Part shown: piece by piece, positions 22,507 through 33,789 of the stretch
Position numbering within the stretch: position 1 is the stretch's first letter
Layout of the letters: each line of letters starts with the position of its first letter
From: Schistosoma mansoni
Taxonomy: Eukaryota > Platyhelminthes > Trematoda > Strigeidida > Schistosomatidae
Direction: 5' to 3'
NCBI RefSeq assembly: GCF_000237925.1
Contig: NC_031500.1
Location: 10,503,753 to 10,567,752 of the forward strand
Length of the DNA: 64,000 nucleotides
Notes under the pieces: generated by a model
What the model saw: only the letters and a program-made list of their open reading frames with translations
Database searches by the model: none
What the model was told of the DNA's origin: nothing
Position numbers and translations under genes: made by a program

Positions 22507-23340
22507 AGGGACAAGTTTGCCTGGTTATGCCACTTCTATGTGTATCTATAAATTCAGCTGCTCCTGTGGAGAAAGCTATATTGGGCGCACTACCAGACAA
22601 TTGAACCAGAGTTAGTGAACACCTCCCTTCGTGGTAGGAAAAGGTATGGTCAAGTCGATACGGAGCTCGATTCTTTCACACTTGATTGATAGCGGTCATG
22701 AAGTTGACAGAAACCAGTCTTTTAAAGTTATTTATCGTATTCCTACTACTTTTCCTTATGGGGTTCGATCTCGTCTCCTACACATAGCAGAAGCTATAGG
22801 AATTCGATCCAACAACCCAAGTCTTTGTGTTCATAAGAAATTTGTAACACCCTTATCCCTCCCTTGGCCTTAATAAATAATCTTATTTTCCATACTCTTT
22901 CTTCGTTTATTTTTCTTCACCCCCCTATCAATTATTTACTTATAATTTTTCTAATATTCGCTTCCAATTATCTGAACACTTCTTATTACGTAATCTTACA
23001 ATTTCTATGAATGTTATTTCAGTGTCTATATTTTTCTAATCATTGACCTATTTTCCTATTATGTAACATTGATTCAAGCCTTTTATTATTCTTATCACAA
23101 CTAGTACACTTGTCATTACACTATCGATTTGTACTTTCTACTTATTATTAATTTTGATTATGTAATCTATTCCACTGTTATCATTGACTCATAAACTGCC
23201 TTGATTGGTTTAATAATTTCGTATATGCATATAAATATTACTGTATATTAGAGTAAAGCCTGATGAGGATCTAATCGAAAACAATATCGTTGGCTTATAT
23301 ATGTTGTTATAATTATTGACAGTCGTGGCGTTGATTATTA
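22507..23340 (+). mobile_element. Penelope-like element 3' end with GIY-YIG endonuclease
   Basis: The frame reads CIYKFSCSCGESYIGRTTRQ, the start of a GIY-YIG domain. After one frame change it continues with SSILSHLIDSGHEVDRNQSF and HIAEAIGIRSNNPSLCVHKK, ending at 22,872. An AT-rich 3' region follows, with a hammerhead-like motif at 23,254-23,297. The 5' part is lost in the gap. Confidence 0.85.
23254..23297 (+). ncRNA. Hammerhead ribozyme-like motif at a Penelope-like 3' end
   Basis: Stem I is TAAAGC with GCTTAT (five pairs and one mismatch at the far end). The core is CTGATGA. Stem II is GAT with ATC around CTA, followed by GAAA. Stem III is AAC with GTT around AATATC. The cleavage position reads G where A, C or U is required, so this copy should be slow or dead. 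Penelope-like elements are known to carry hammerheads. Confidence 0.6.
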
Positions 23341-24004
23341 GTTTAAGAATTAAATGTTTATGTGCTATTGAACAACTTTGAAGATTCTCCTCTCGAAAAT
23401 GAAATCACTCTCTGGATCAAACTTTTGTTTTCAAATGACCTCAAAATGGTTGAAGTGTTTAAACTATGAGTCGTTATAAGTTGTTAAGTTGTGTATGAGG
23501 TCGAAATATCATAGTGAGTGAGCGACCACAGATGCATCATTTTAAATCATGCTTATTATCCTAACAAGATTTTGTTGACCGGATGACATGGAATAACGTA
23601 TGGGTGCCTCATGATAGTTTCAATGTGTCTAGTATATCAATCTTAATAAATATTTACATTCATTGTAAGCCACAGTGTAAGATCTAATGTCACTACGAAA
23701 AAAGGACAATTATTCACTGAGATACAACAAACAAATCACATGCCGCAGAACCAAAACTGATTATGATGATTCTTGCATAGGCTCATATATTTAAATAACA
23801 ATGAAACAGTGTTTCAGTGTCTTCGTTCCTTACGTCGTTTATCTTAAAATATAGGAAAACGTGGTTCATAAGTTCTTTCAGCTTTGCTCGAAATCACTTT
23901 CTTGTCTCATGACTTAGTGAAACGAAGGTAAGTCACCTTCAATTAATTATACCTACAATGCACCAATACACTTTTCATTGTTCTCTCCATTTTCGCCTAT
24001 CCTT
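23341..24004. other. Unassigned stretch before segment A'
   Basis: No exon, repeat family or RNA gene is recognised. The boundary with A' lies near 24,005. Confidence 0.3.
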
Positions 24005-24014
24005 ATTAACTGAA

Positions 24015-24089
24015 GATGGTGTGCGACAGCTTATCATCACATCTTGTCGATGATCGTTTACGGTCGTCTATCCATGACTACGAATCCAG
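24015..24089 (+). CDS. Penultimate exon of an M13 copy in A', degenerate
   Basis: The sequence is that of 19,281-19,360 but differs by a few bases. The frame that joins the last exon reads MVCDSLSSHLVDDRLRSSIH and DYES, in the place of the family's VWC.....Y......TD.HSPG. The tryptophan of the WC pair is missing in this frame. Confidence 0.55.
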
Positions 24090-24453
24090 GTAATTCATAT
24101 GTGTTTTCACAAGTTCATCCAAACATGTGATAATAATATTTGTTTAAAATATTGGCAGTCAGTTACTAGCTGCCAAAACTATCATGGAATCTTTGATTTT
24201 CACTCGGTTATTAAATACAGACAGGGCTAATACTGCAAAAATACTTTTATTTTAACCGTAGTCCCAACAGTGCACATATGGTTATGAGCGTCAACTAATG
24301 CAAGTGTTTAGTTTACAATCGCTGACATCAGGTGTATGTCAACAAATACTGTCAACATTTGTGTAGTGTGTTCATGAATGACGTATCACAATAGCACATT
24401 ATTTTTTCCAGTAATGGTTCCATATACTTCATTCTACTTTTCTTCATTTTCAG

Positions 24454-24550
24454 TGTGAACCATGTTGTGAAACACATTCAAGGATTTTCAGAAACATACC
24501 AATGTGAAAGTGGTTCGATAATGAATCCTGTGCTCAAATGTATTCTTTAA
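24454..24550 (+). CDS. Last exon of an M13 copy in A'
   Basis: It has the same protein as 18,820-18,916 (VNHVVKHIQGFSETYQCESG... KCIL, stop TAA at 24,548-24,550). The acceptor is tttcattttcag. It is on the plus strand, like the orphan exon 1 at 21,118. Confidence 0.85.
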
Positions 24551-25132
24551 AGGGAAACAATAATCGTGTGTGTGTTTGTGTGTCAAAATATTCATTTGTC
24601 TATCTAGTCGATTCTGTAATTAAAACTATTGTAATGCCTTACTCCGATTCTTCAAATAATAAACATTCCAATACTGTAAGTTAAGTCGAATATTTGATTG
24701 TTGCAGTCTGATGATTCGTTTCTAACAAGTCAACTAACGGGAACACTATGGTTTCAGTCAATTTGAAGAATTATTCAGAAATATTGCTTCTACAGTATCC
24801 GTACAATTTTACAGATCAAATAAACTGGTTGTAAGTTGAAATCTCGGGGGACTACAATCTCGATATATTTTTAAGGAAAGTGGGTACGGAAGGGAGGAAC
24901 ATCATCAACCCTGTGACTTGGAGGAAGAATTGTCACTTAACGAAAAGAAAACGCTTTCTACATATTTGCAACAATCCTGAAACTGTATTGTAGGAATACT
25001 GTGATAATAAACCTGATTGGTGTAACAATAGTATCTATGTTACGGTCAAGTTATTTGGACCATGAATATTGATACACATACACTGGAGTTAGGGGTCGGT
25101 CGTTCAATATCCTTTCAATTCTTACCGAGTAA

Positions 25133-27830
25133 GTGCCAAAGGTCTCACCAGTCAAAGTGTGTTCTCTGGTGATCAATAATAACACTCGGCCTACAAATCA
25201 CTACTTATCTTCGGCAAATTCAACTGTTGCACAATTTCCCTTAGTTCAGAAACTGCACCAACGAAATTCAACCCACTGTCACAGCAAATTTCTGAGGGCT
25301 CCTCTCTTCTTTCAATAAAACGCAATAAGGTCATTATGAAGGAATCAGTGCTCAGACTGTACGTCATTTCGAAATGAACAGATGGTGTTTTCAAACTAGT
25401 AACTAGACATCCAGATCTTTTCCCAATGATCTTCCCTTCTTGCCTATTAAACATCCGAAGTAGTCTACCCGTCGTTAAAGCGATTCCAGCTCAGCAATTT
25501 TGTTGAATAAATCGTGGGAGAGTTCTTTAGCACATTTGCGAGCAACAAACAGCTCAGACCACCGGTGACTAGCATCTTCGTCACTAGAGTTGGCTGGTGA
25601 TTTCAACTGCCCCAGTTTGCTATTAAAGATTTCTTCCATTTGTATTTTATACTCTTCTAATTCAGAAGCGGTTTGGTCTCGAATTGATCTAAGCTCCTCT
25701 GTTAATGGACTTTCGTATTCGGCTTGTTTGCATACTTCTACCGCTTTTTCAATGTGTGAACCACGTTCAACTAACTTTTCGCGTTCATCGAACAACTAAG
25801 ACTGAAAATCTAACCGCTTTTTATACTGGGGATTTTGTTTTCCAAATCAGCTCTAAGTAGTGTCTCGACGTCAAGGTCTCGTTTCGTTTCATCGAACCGC
25901 TTTTCTAAAACACGGTAGTCACAAAGGAGAGGCTGGTCAGCATCATGATCTTGTTTATACTTACTGATTTCCATTTCAAGATTTTCTATCTTTTTCTGTA
26001 AATTAAGTTTCACTTGTCCTCGCTTCTTATCCTTCATCTTTATGTCATTCAACTCACCTCTTATGTTCTTGGAATCTAGGTTGGTCGAGGTGTTAGGTGC
26101 TTGATAAATCATATCATTTAGGGAGACCCTTGTAAAGTTGCCGGCACAATCAAAGATCATTCTAAGTTTCTCTGGCGTTTTTGGATTCAGCACTGAATGA
26201 TGATGTAAATACCAGCGGAGCCGATACTCTGGCTTCAGTTGTATTTCAGAGACTTTCTCCACATAGCCCTTAGTAAAATTACTCTCAACACCCTTAGTAT
26301 ACCTGATGTTCAGTCTGTCATCTCCCAACAACCTACTTCTCAGACTCTGTAATTTGCTGTTTGCTACTTCATAATTCCAGACTCTGATATCTGGATTCTT
26401 TTTCCACGGTGTTGGAAATACAAAGTGACCATTGTCGAAGCACGTGTCTCATTCCACAGACTTTATAACCGCCTTGTCTTCTACGGAAACTGATTTATCA
26501 TTTAAATAGACACCGGCAAACTCCACATCATAGAGCTTACGTACTTGGCCTTCTAATTTCTTTTATTTGCTGGTATGATTAACAACACTTTTCCTAAATT
26601 CCGGGTATGATGCAAGTTCAAAAACAAACCACTTCAGCAACGTTTTCACAGAGTACGGGTTTCTCCTTCCATCCAACCGCTGATCTAACACCAAATGTGC
26701 TTCCGGCACCTCGCAACCAATCGGCAGTAAAACTTGTTCGGAGTCTAGACTATCTATTGTTACATCACATAGATGCGGCCACTTAACTAGGTTGTTCATT
26801 GCCGACTTCGTTAGCTTATGCCTTGGTATACTTGCTGCAATCAGAGCCTCTTCAATCATGACATGCTCAGACTAATCTAAAGAATATACCTCAAAAGACG
26901 TATTCGTGACGTTTGTCGTTCTGTTGCCACCTACAGTCTGGACGACCACTGACGCTTGATCTTCCTTCAGCCTGAAAGACCTCAAACAGTCTGACCTTAT
27001 CAATGTTACATCAGAACCATTATCCAAAAGAGCATAACCCACAATTTCGGCATTTCCAGATCTCAACCCCACTAAGACCATTCCTAAACACAGTTGAATA
27101 TTTAGTAACTTGGCAAATCCACAACAATTCTCCATACCAGGTTTATCATTTGAGCTGTTGGCTGTTGAATCACTTTGCAACAGTGAGTGATGTTTCTTCG
27201 CACACCTGTCAACGTTGCGGCGCTTCGTCAGTCTACATTCGTTAACCTTATGTTTTTGCTCAACACATACAAAGTAGACACTTGCTTTTTACATGAGATC
27301 ATCGACCCTCCACTGTAAGTGTTAAAAACCGTGGATATTTATAAAAGGCGTGGTCGTCAGAACACATACTGCATTTAGTTTTTATGGCCGAAAAATTCCA
27401 CTGCCCAGATTGTGAGTGACAATTTGTCTTCATGTTATGTTATTTTTTCGGACGATTCTCCAAATCTACTACTAGCCACTCATGCACCGGATGTTATAGA
27501 CTTGATGAGCTCGGCAAACGTCGGTTTTCTGTCGTCTTAAGTCAACCTGTCTACCAGTTCCGTCCACTGCGCTTGTATGGGTTGATGAAAAAGACTCACT
27601 AATCTCTCTAAAGTGACTGGAGAATTTAGGTCCGCAGAATAATTCATCTGTTCTAAGACCATGGCACAATTTTCCATTCTTTTAGCCAGGTTCGATAGGT
27701 GTTCAGCGTCATTATAATCAAAATTTACAGTATTGAATAAGTCTTCTAAAGTTTCTCGGACGATCACATGCGGCTGCCCAAACAAACGTTTTAGAATCAC
27801 CATGGCAAAAGCTTTCATATTGTTTTGCTA
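25133..27830 (-). mobile_element. BEL/Pao LTR-retrotransposon fossil, copy in segment A'
   Basis: On the minus strand, from 27,830 downward, the parts are a gag end (LKRLFGQPHVIVRETLEDLF), a protease (ALLDNGSDVTLI), a reverse transcriptase start (VPEAHLVLDQRLDGRRNPYS and LRWYLHHHSVLNPKTPEKLR), a captured intermediate-filament piece (25,484-26,085) and an integrase (FEMTYSLSTDSFIMTLLRFI). It is a fossil with several breaks. Its coding part differs from the copy in A, so the two are not simply one sequence assembled twice. Confidence 0.85.
25484..26085 (-). CDS. Captured lamin/intermediate-filament rod piece within BEL pol, fuller copy
   Basis: This copy holds more of the rod: VKLNLQKKIENLEMEISKYK, RVLEKRFDETKRDLDVE, LLRADLENKI (the lamin coil signature, compare LRVDLENRVQSL), EELRSIRDQTASELEEYKIQ, and ARKCAKELSHDLFNKIAELE. 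It is colinear with a lamin coil 1 to coil 2 region and shows no introns. It starts straight after the reverse-transcriptase motif around SLNDMIYQAPNTSTNL. The donor is presumably a host nuclear lamin mRNA; this is inference. Confidence 0.75.
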
Positions 27831-28886
27831 TTGGTCCGGGTTTCGATTGTTGATAAAATTATAGCAGATCACATACAATTGGGTTTGTTTACATCTAATC
27901 TGGTCAAGCCCTTTTTATTAACTTATTTAACGGACAGTCATTCGTTCAACAACAACTTCAAACACCTCACAAGTTTGGGCATTGTAAATAATTTTTGCGT
28001 ACTCTTCAATAAAGAACCGCTATCATGGACAATCCGTTATTTTGCGAAATTTGATTTTGCGCGTATCTCATTTGGGTCACTTGGACGCTTCCATAGACCT
28101 CTCACCAACACTACCTTCACAGCAAACGATTGATTTAAACACATGTATACGGATCTGTCTACATTGTTGTTTCAAATGCATAATACGTTTATCCTGAAGC
28201 AAATTTGCCTCCGAATGCCGATAAAAAGCACATAAATTTGAGAACATACTGAACCAAGTTCGGTTGATACACAAATCGAAGTGCAGAACATAGACCTACT
28301 CATTTAGATCCACTAAGTCTCTTCTGATACTGAAACTATCTATGGTCAGGAGAAAACATTTGTCGTGTTTCAAATTTAGCACAGAGCGAAACATAGTTGA
28401 AAAAAGATGAAATTCACCTCGATAAGTAAATATGCCGTCTAACACTTAAATCTCGTTCGAAATTATTCTTAAATAAGAATAAAGATGAGGTACTCAATGA
28501 TACCATTTCCAAATGATACAGACATGTGGTAAAACAAAATCATCACAATGCTAATAATATTCCAGTCAACAAGCAAATAATATGAAAGAATTGAAAATAG
28601 ATCAATCCAATTTGATGGAAAAAAGAAACAGTCATAATGGACATACAGTGTATGAGCACATTATTGTTCTCCTTGATTGTGAGAGTTCACTCGACAGGCT
28701 GTACAGGAGAAGGATGTGAAATGTTCTTCGACACTGTGTAGTATCTCAGAAGATCGTTACCCACAAAAGAATGAATCGTCAAGGAGTATTTTTTAGGAAA
28801 TTCCTACATATTTTTTCAACTGAACAAATGTATCACACAAGACTGAGTAAATCCTTCACTTCTCTTGCTGCAAGCTGTTCATAGTA
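27831..28886. other. 5' flank of the BEL/Pao fossil in A'
   Basis: It is shared with 15,054-15,840 in A. It may hold leader or LTR sequence of the element, but I could not pair it with a second LTR. No gene is recognised. Confidence 0.35.
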
Positions 28887-29900
28887 GACGACACAATCGT
28901 AATCGTCAAAAAAGATGAACTAGAAAACACCTACAGGCTGATCAAAAACGTCTTCTATGACACCAAGTTTACCATGGAACGGGAGTCAAGCGACAAGCTA
29001 TCATCCTTGCATATATTAACCACCAGAACCGACACAGCTAAACTAGAGTCTCAACTGTATAGGGAGCCGACCCACACTGATCAAATTCTTAACTACAATA
29101 GCAACAACCAAAGAGCTCACAAAATCAACTGCGTAAAAACCTTGTTCAAGAGGGCGATGACACACTGAAACACAATTACAGCACGAAAAAACGAAGAAAA
29201 ATACCTGAAGATCATCTTTCAAAAGAACGGCTTCCTAATCAGCTTCATCAAAAAATACTAGCCTCATCCATTATCGGCAACAACGTTAAGTACAGAAATC
29301 AACAAAAGGATCACCTTACCATACATTAAAGGCATATCAGAAACAACAACGAGACTGCTGAAAACCTTTGGAATAGGTGTTGCGCACAAATCAACAAAAT
29401 CCCTCTATTCAATCCTATGCAAACCAAAGGATGAAATGACAAAAGAAGACAAACCAAACATCATCTAAAAAATAAATTCTGCTAACCGCGAAAAACACTA
29501 CATCGGACAAAGTGGACGCCCCCTTCATCTTCGCCTGTATGAACATCAATTAGCAGTCAAGCGCCATGACATGTCATCACTCATATCAGTGCACGTGGAA
29601 AACTGAGGACACACATTCGACTGGAAAAATGTAGAGATTTTGGACAGAGGCGATTCCAAAAACACCTGAGAATTGTTAGAAGCTTGGCACTCAGGTCAAT
29701 CAGCAATAAACAAGCACATTGAAATCAATCCAACTCACCAGTCAATTAGGAAAATTACGTCCAAAAACAGGAACGAAAATCAAAACAGTGGGTGATACAA
29801 CCAAAACAAAGAGGTAAACATTGACAGATTTAAGTTCAACAAGAACCAATGGAAATCGAGGTGTACATGATAGGCTGTGAACCACATGTGGAGAAATTCG
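28880..29900 (+). mobile_element. Penelope-like element, reverse transcriptase end and GIY-YIG domain
   Basis: Reverse-transcriptase pieces are VDDTIVIVKKDELENT, FTMERESSDKLSSLHILTTR and YREPTHTDQILNYNSNNQRA. The GIY-YIG part is NREKHYIGQSGRPLHLRLYE followed by HTFDWKNVEILDRGDSKNT. The frame is broken by several stops (for example the TGA at 29,166-29,168). It starts at the edge of segment A', so the 5' half was lost there. Confidence 0.85.
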
Positions 29901-30269
29901 AACACTTCACTTCTACCCGAAGTCTGTGCTGATGATGTCGTTCAGAAGAACGTTGAAAGCTCCACGATCAAACCATCCAGCCCAGAGAACCTAATTTCAT
30001 CAAAATATTCTGCCTCTTTTAAATCACATCACTTACACCTTTCCTGAAATCTGCCCACGATTGCCTCTGAAAAACCTGATCTTGAGGTCTTAACCATAGA
30101 GATCCCATACTTCAGATTAAATTACAAAGGCTATACAGCCATAGCAAACTCAACTATCCACTTTAAGAAAAAAGAACTTGGAGCAATCATTCCATAGTTG
30201 TTTCCTAACATTTTAAAACGTACGTACTGACTATAAAATCCAAACCTATAATATCCAAACTAGGTTTGG
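29901..30269. other. Downstream of the Penelope-like element
   Basis: It contains the 3' region of the element and a weak hammerhead-like motif (29,929-29,958). No gene is recognised. Confidence 0.3.
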
Positions 30270-30795
30270 GTGAAGAATAACTGTCTGGCAAAGGTGATTG
30301 GGGTAACGACGGTTGTAAGCAAATATTACCACTCAGTCATTCAACCAATAATTGTTCACACAATAATTGATCGGACGCACCAAAAAATAAGTTTTATTCT
30401 ATCCTTTCTAGATAGATCAAGTAATTGTTTGTTGCTTTATAACACAAAGTGTTTTCAATTCTGGGAAAGTGCTTCAATTCACAACCAAAATGCACGATCC
30501 CAGTCAAATCAAGCAACACAATCAAAGAGGGAACAATCAATATCGCAGCTGCCAGGATAAAATATCAATTAAAACAACATAGATACAGTCCAGGGAGAAA
30601 TACAGAAACTCAGTGAAAGCGAAAGAGAAAATGCTAAAACTGTTAAGAAATGAAGCATTACAATCTCAAATTGCATCAAAAAGATTAACAATAATGTAAA
30701 ACTAAGGAAACTATTAAGAACAAATTGCAAATGTATGCATGGAGGGATTTTCACGCACGAAACCTTCAAAATGGATCTTACACTGACCCACACTA
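30270..30795 (-). repeat. Second copy of the dispersed repeat nested in the BEL fossil
   Basis: It reads in the opposite direction to 16,831-17,512 and shares with it the blocks gtaagatccatt, tgaaaatcc.tccatgcata and the stretch coding for HNQNARSQS. It shows that the insert at 16,831 is a mobile or dispersed sequence and not part of the BEL element. Confidence 0.65.
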
Positions 30796-31840
30796 GAGTC
30801 AACAATTTCGTTGAGCCCTCTCTCTTCAAAAAAGATATAAACCTCTCTGATCAAGTACAAAGTTGAGCAACCTAGTGACTGGTAGTATCAAAACATAAAT
30901 CTTACGAGAACATAGTCATCAACTTGAGATTATTCTAGTTGAGCTATAAAAGAATAAGAGGTGATCTGACAGTAGCATACGACATATTAATTACACAAGG
31001 CCATCCCAACTTGAGTATACTGCCAAAACACGATCATCACGTTCCTCAAGGCAACCCTGAAAAGATTGCACATAGAAGAGCGTGAAGATACCACAGGTAT
31101 TGTAGTTCGACAACACTTTACCAGTAACACCTTCTATAATTAAATCTCTCCCACCCAGTGAAATCAAAAGTCAGAAGCCAGGAGGTTGGAAGATATATTT
31201 GATAGATTAACAATATATCGAGGAGTGACTGATCTAATCTGGTTAATGATCGCAGGAGACGTTGGGCACGCCGTTCCAAACCGTGATCTGGTGCGGATGC
31301 ATGACTGAGCCCCTTCAGCTAAATGAGTCCATTAAAACTAATATGGTTGGTATCCAATATCGAACACTTACAGAGCTATTGATTTTGAGGATTTATTTAC
31401 CGCTAGAAGCGAACACCCAGTTTTGAACCCACTCTCATTACGAGTTGACCCCATTTGGAATGCCCTCCAAGCCGAAGTGACTACGGCCTTCCAGTGGATA
31501 GCTTTTAGCCAAACGTGTGTCTTGTGGTGGGATAGGTGCTGGTATCCAGAATCCTTCCTGTCAAAAGCACACACTCAACTCCACAAATAACTACAACACT
31601 GAAAAGAATCCACGTAATCGAGTAGCTAGATCGCCACCCATTAGACATTGCGAAATACTGAGAGCCATAATGAAACAACAAGAAGCAAGAGTAAAGGAAT
31701 CCATCGCTTTTTTTTGCAAGTTCGTGTCAATGGTATTGAATATTTAAGATTTGACTATTCAGGTGAAGTGGAGTATACAAACCGGTCGTTACTGTGTCGT
31801 CCTGTCGCTATTGTGCTTTTGCTGTTTTGTTGTTCATAGT
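30796..31840. other. Unassigned stretch before the CR1-like LINE
   Basis: No gene was found. The part 31,160-31,560 has a more even base composition than its surroundings and may be another repeat, but I cannot name it. Confidence 0.3.
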
Positions 31841-32263
31841 TTTGTCTGCACAGTAAGTTTCATAGTACATAACTGATAAAATACCGCCTGACTTTTCATT
31901 TGTGTTTTGAATGCATTGTTTCATCAAACGCTTTTCGAACGGGAAGTTTAGTCCTAACGTGATTTACATTTTTCAAACTTTTGCTGTGTTCTTATGCAAC
32001 AAAAGTACCATTTCCGATCTAAAGAATCTATTCTGAGCTGCACGTTCGGTAGATTACTTCTTTTTTGTGTTTCACTCAACTTAATAGTTAACTGTGGTTT
32101 TGCCTCAGCTCACTATCGTTTTTTTTTATAGTTTTCACGTAAAGACTAGCTTTAGCTTATCGTTAACTGTTTTTATACATTTTTGCCAGTTTTGTTTACT
32201 GTGTTTTTTTTAACGTTCCTAAATTTACTGCTTGTATTTTTAAGACAGTCTAAGTTACTAGCC

Positions 32264-33664
32264 ATGGAAAATTCATGCAAAAGACCTGGTTGCCGTTTCG
32301 CTGTTACATCTGGCATGCAATGTGACAACTGCAAAGGTTGGTTCCACGAAGCATGTACAGATCTAACAGCAGCAGCCTATAGCAGACTCAGCAAGTCTGA
32401 TCGTAGGTGGGTATGTGTTACCTGCAACACTGATACGGTAGTTATGTTGGGTACCATCATTACTTTACTAACAGGTCTGAGAGATAAGTTGTCTAAGAAT
32501 TTGGTAAATGATAGTATCATGACGGGTAACAAAACTGAAACGCATAGGGCAAACAAGAAAAAGGATATTGGCAGGTCGGTTATAGACGGTGCTGTTAACA
32601 GCACGAGTGATGATGTGCTGAAACTCAGCACCATCTTAACATCGACTGTCATCGACTCCCTCAGTAAACTTGGGTCCCCCAGGGAAGAGTCCTTGAATGA
32701 GACAGTGGTTCCCAAAAATCCTGTATGTGGTTGGACTCACGTTAACAGGAGTAAAAAGGCCCAAGCGTCCCCGCCGAAACTGAACATCCCAAGTACCGTG
32801 CGGAAATCAATTGATGCTTTGGCCACACAGTCTACCCCAAAGACTGTCCGCCCGGTCATCACTGAGCCCAGGAATCGAAAACGCGCCTCGACATCCAAAC
32901 AACAAGATACCAAACCTAGACGCCATGGAAAACCTGGGAAATCAATTACGGTTCGTGACGACTCTATCATAATCATGAACCTTATTAACAACTCCGACCT
33001 TCCTCTCAGTTTGCAGGACAAAAATGATAGGATGCTCTAGGGAGAATTAAACAAGAGGCTTGAACTCCCTAGAATAGAGCCTTTGACCGTCATACGGCTC
33101 ACTCGGGGGAAGGACTCTAACCACCTAAACCACCCGAGGCTGCTTCGTGTTACACTTAAGAATGCCTCCGACGTAGAGGACGTCCTGCTAGCCAGTCACT
33201 TACTGAAATCCGATGGGAACGTAAGAATACTGCCCGACATACCGTATTCTGAACGAAATCTCATCCGGAACATCCCTAAGGAATCTCGCGAGGCGTTTTT
33301 CCGTGGACGAAATATCATTGTGCAAGGTGTACCGGAAAATATGGACCCAACTCAAGCAAACTCTGATATTCGAGAATGGAAATTCATTAAGCATTCCTTA
33401 AAACTCAAGAACATATTGACCCAACAGGTAATGCGACTAGCGAAGAGAGACGGAGACTCTAGGCCCCGGCTATTGAAGATAACCTTCCCCTCCTCCCACA
33501 TGGCGGCTGCAACTCTGGAAGCATTTCGTGCCAATAGGCGTCGGTTGCCAACTGGCATCCATATGCATCCGGATAGGCCCCACGACAGCAGGATCAAGCA
33601 CAAACGAAAGCTAGAGCTGACAATTCCACTCGTGGACTGTCTTGATCATAAAAAAAACGTGTAA
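32264..33664 (+). pseudogene. CR1-like LINE ORF1 with PHD-like finger
   Basis: The probable start is MENSCKRPGC. The Cys/His pattern C-x4-C-x8-C-x2-C-x4-HxxC, ending WVCVTC, is that of a PHD-type finger (CDNCKGWFHEAC is diagnostic). A linker rich in Lys and Ser follows, and then an esterase-free region with VTLKNASDVEDVLLASHLLK and IIVQGVPENMDPT that looks RNA-binding, as in other CR1 ORF1 proteins. One in-frame TAG at 33,038-33,040 interrupts it; the frame goes on directly with GELNKRLELP. ORF1 of this class is thought to bind the element's RNA. Confidence 0.75.
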
Positions 33665-33789
33665 AGGACAGGGACTACCAACTCGGTAAACATTGTATAG
33701 GTAGGCTACCTGTCCACTCACGCACGGCTCATATAGACAAACAGGAAGAAGCTCACGCGTTCCAAATTGAAAGCATAAACTGCCTATAC

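Larger units (their letters stand above)
24005..28886 (-). repeat. Segment A' (inverted copy of A)
   Basis: This is the reverse complement of about 15,054-19,395. It is longer than A in the BEL body. It holds M13 last exons on the plus strand and a BEL/Pao fossil on the minus strand. Confidence 0.85.

Noticed and set aside
22262-22615. Frames crossing the N gap at 22,307-22,506
   Set aside because: They consist mostly of unknown bases. The same holds for the frames across 52,719-53,039.
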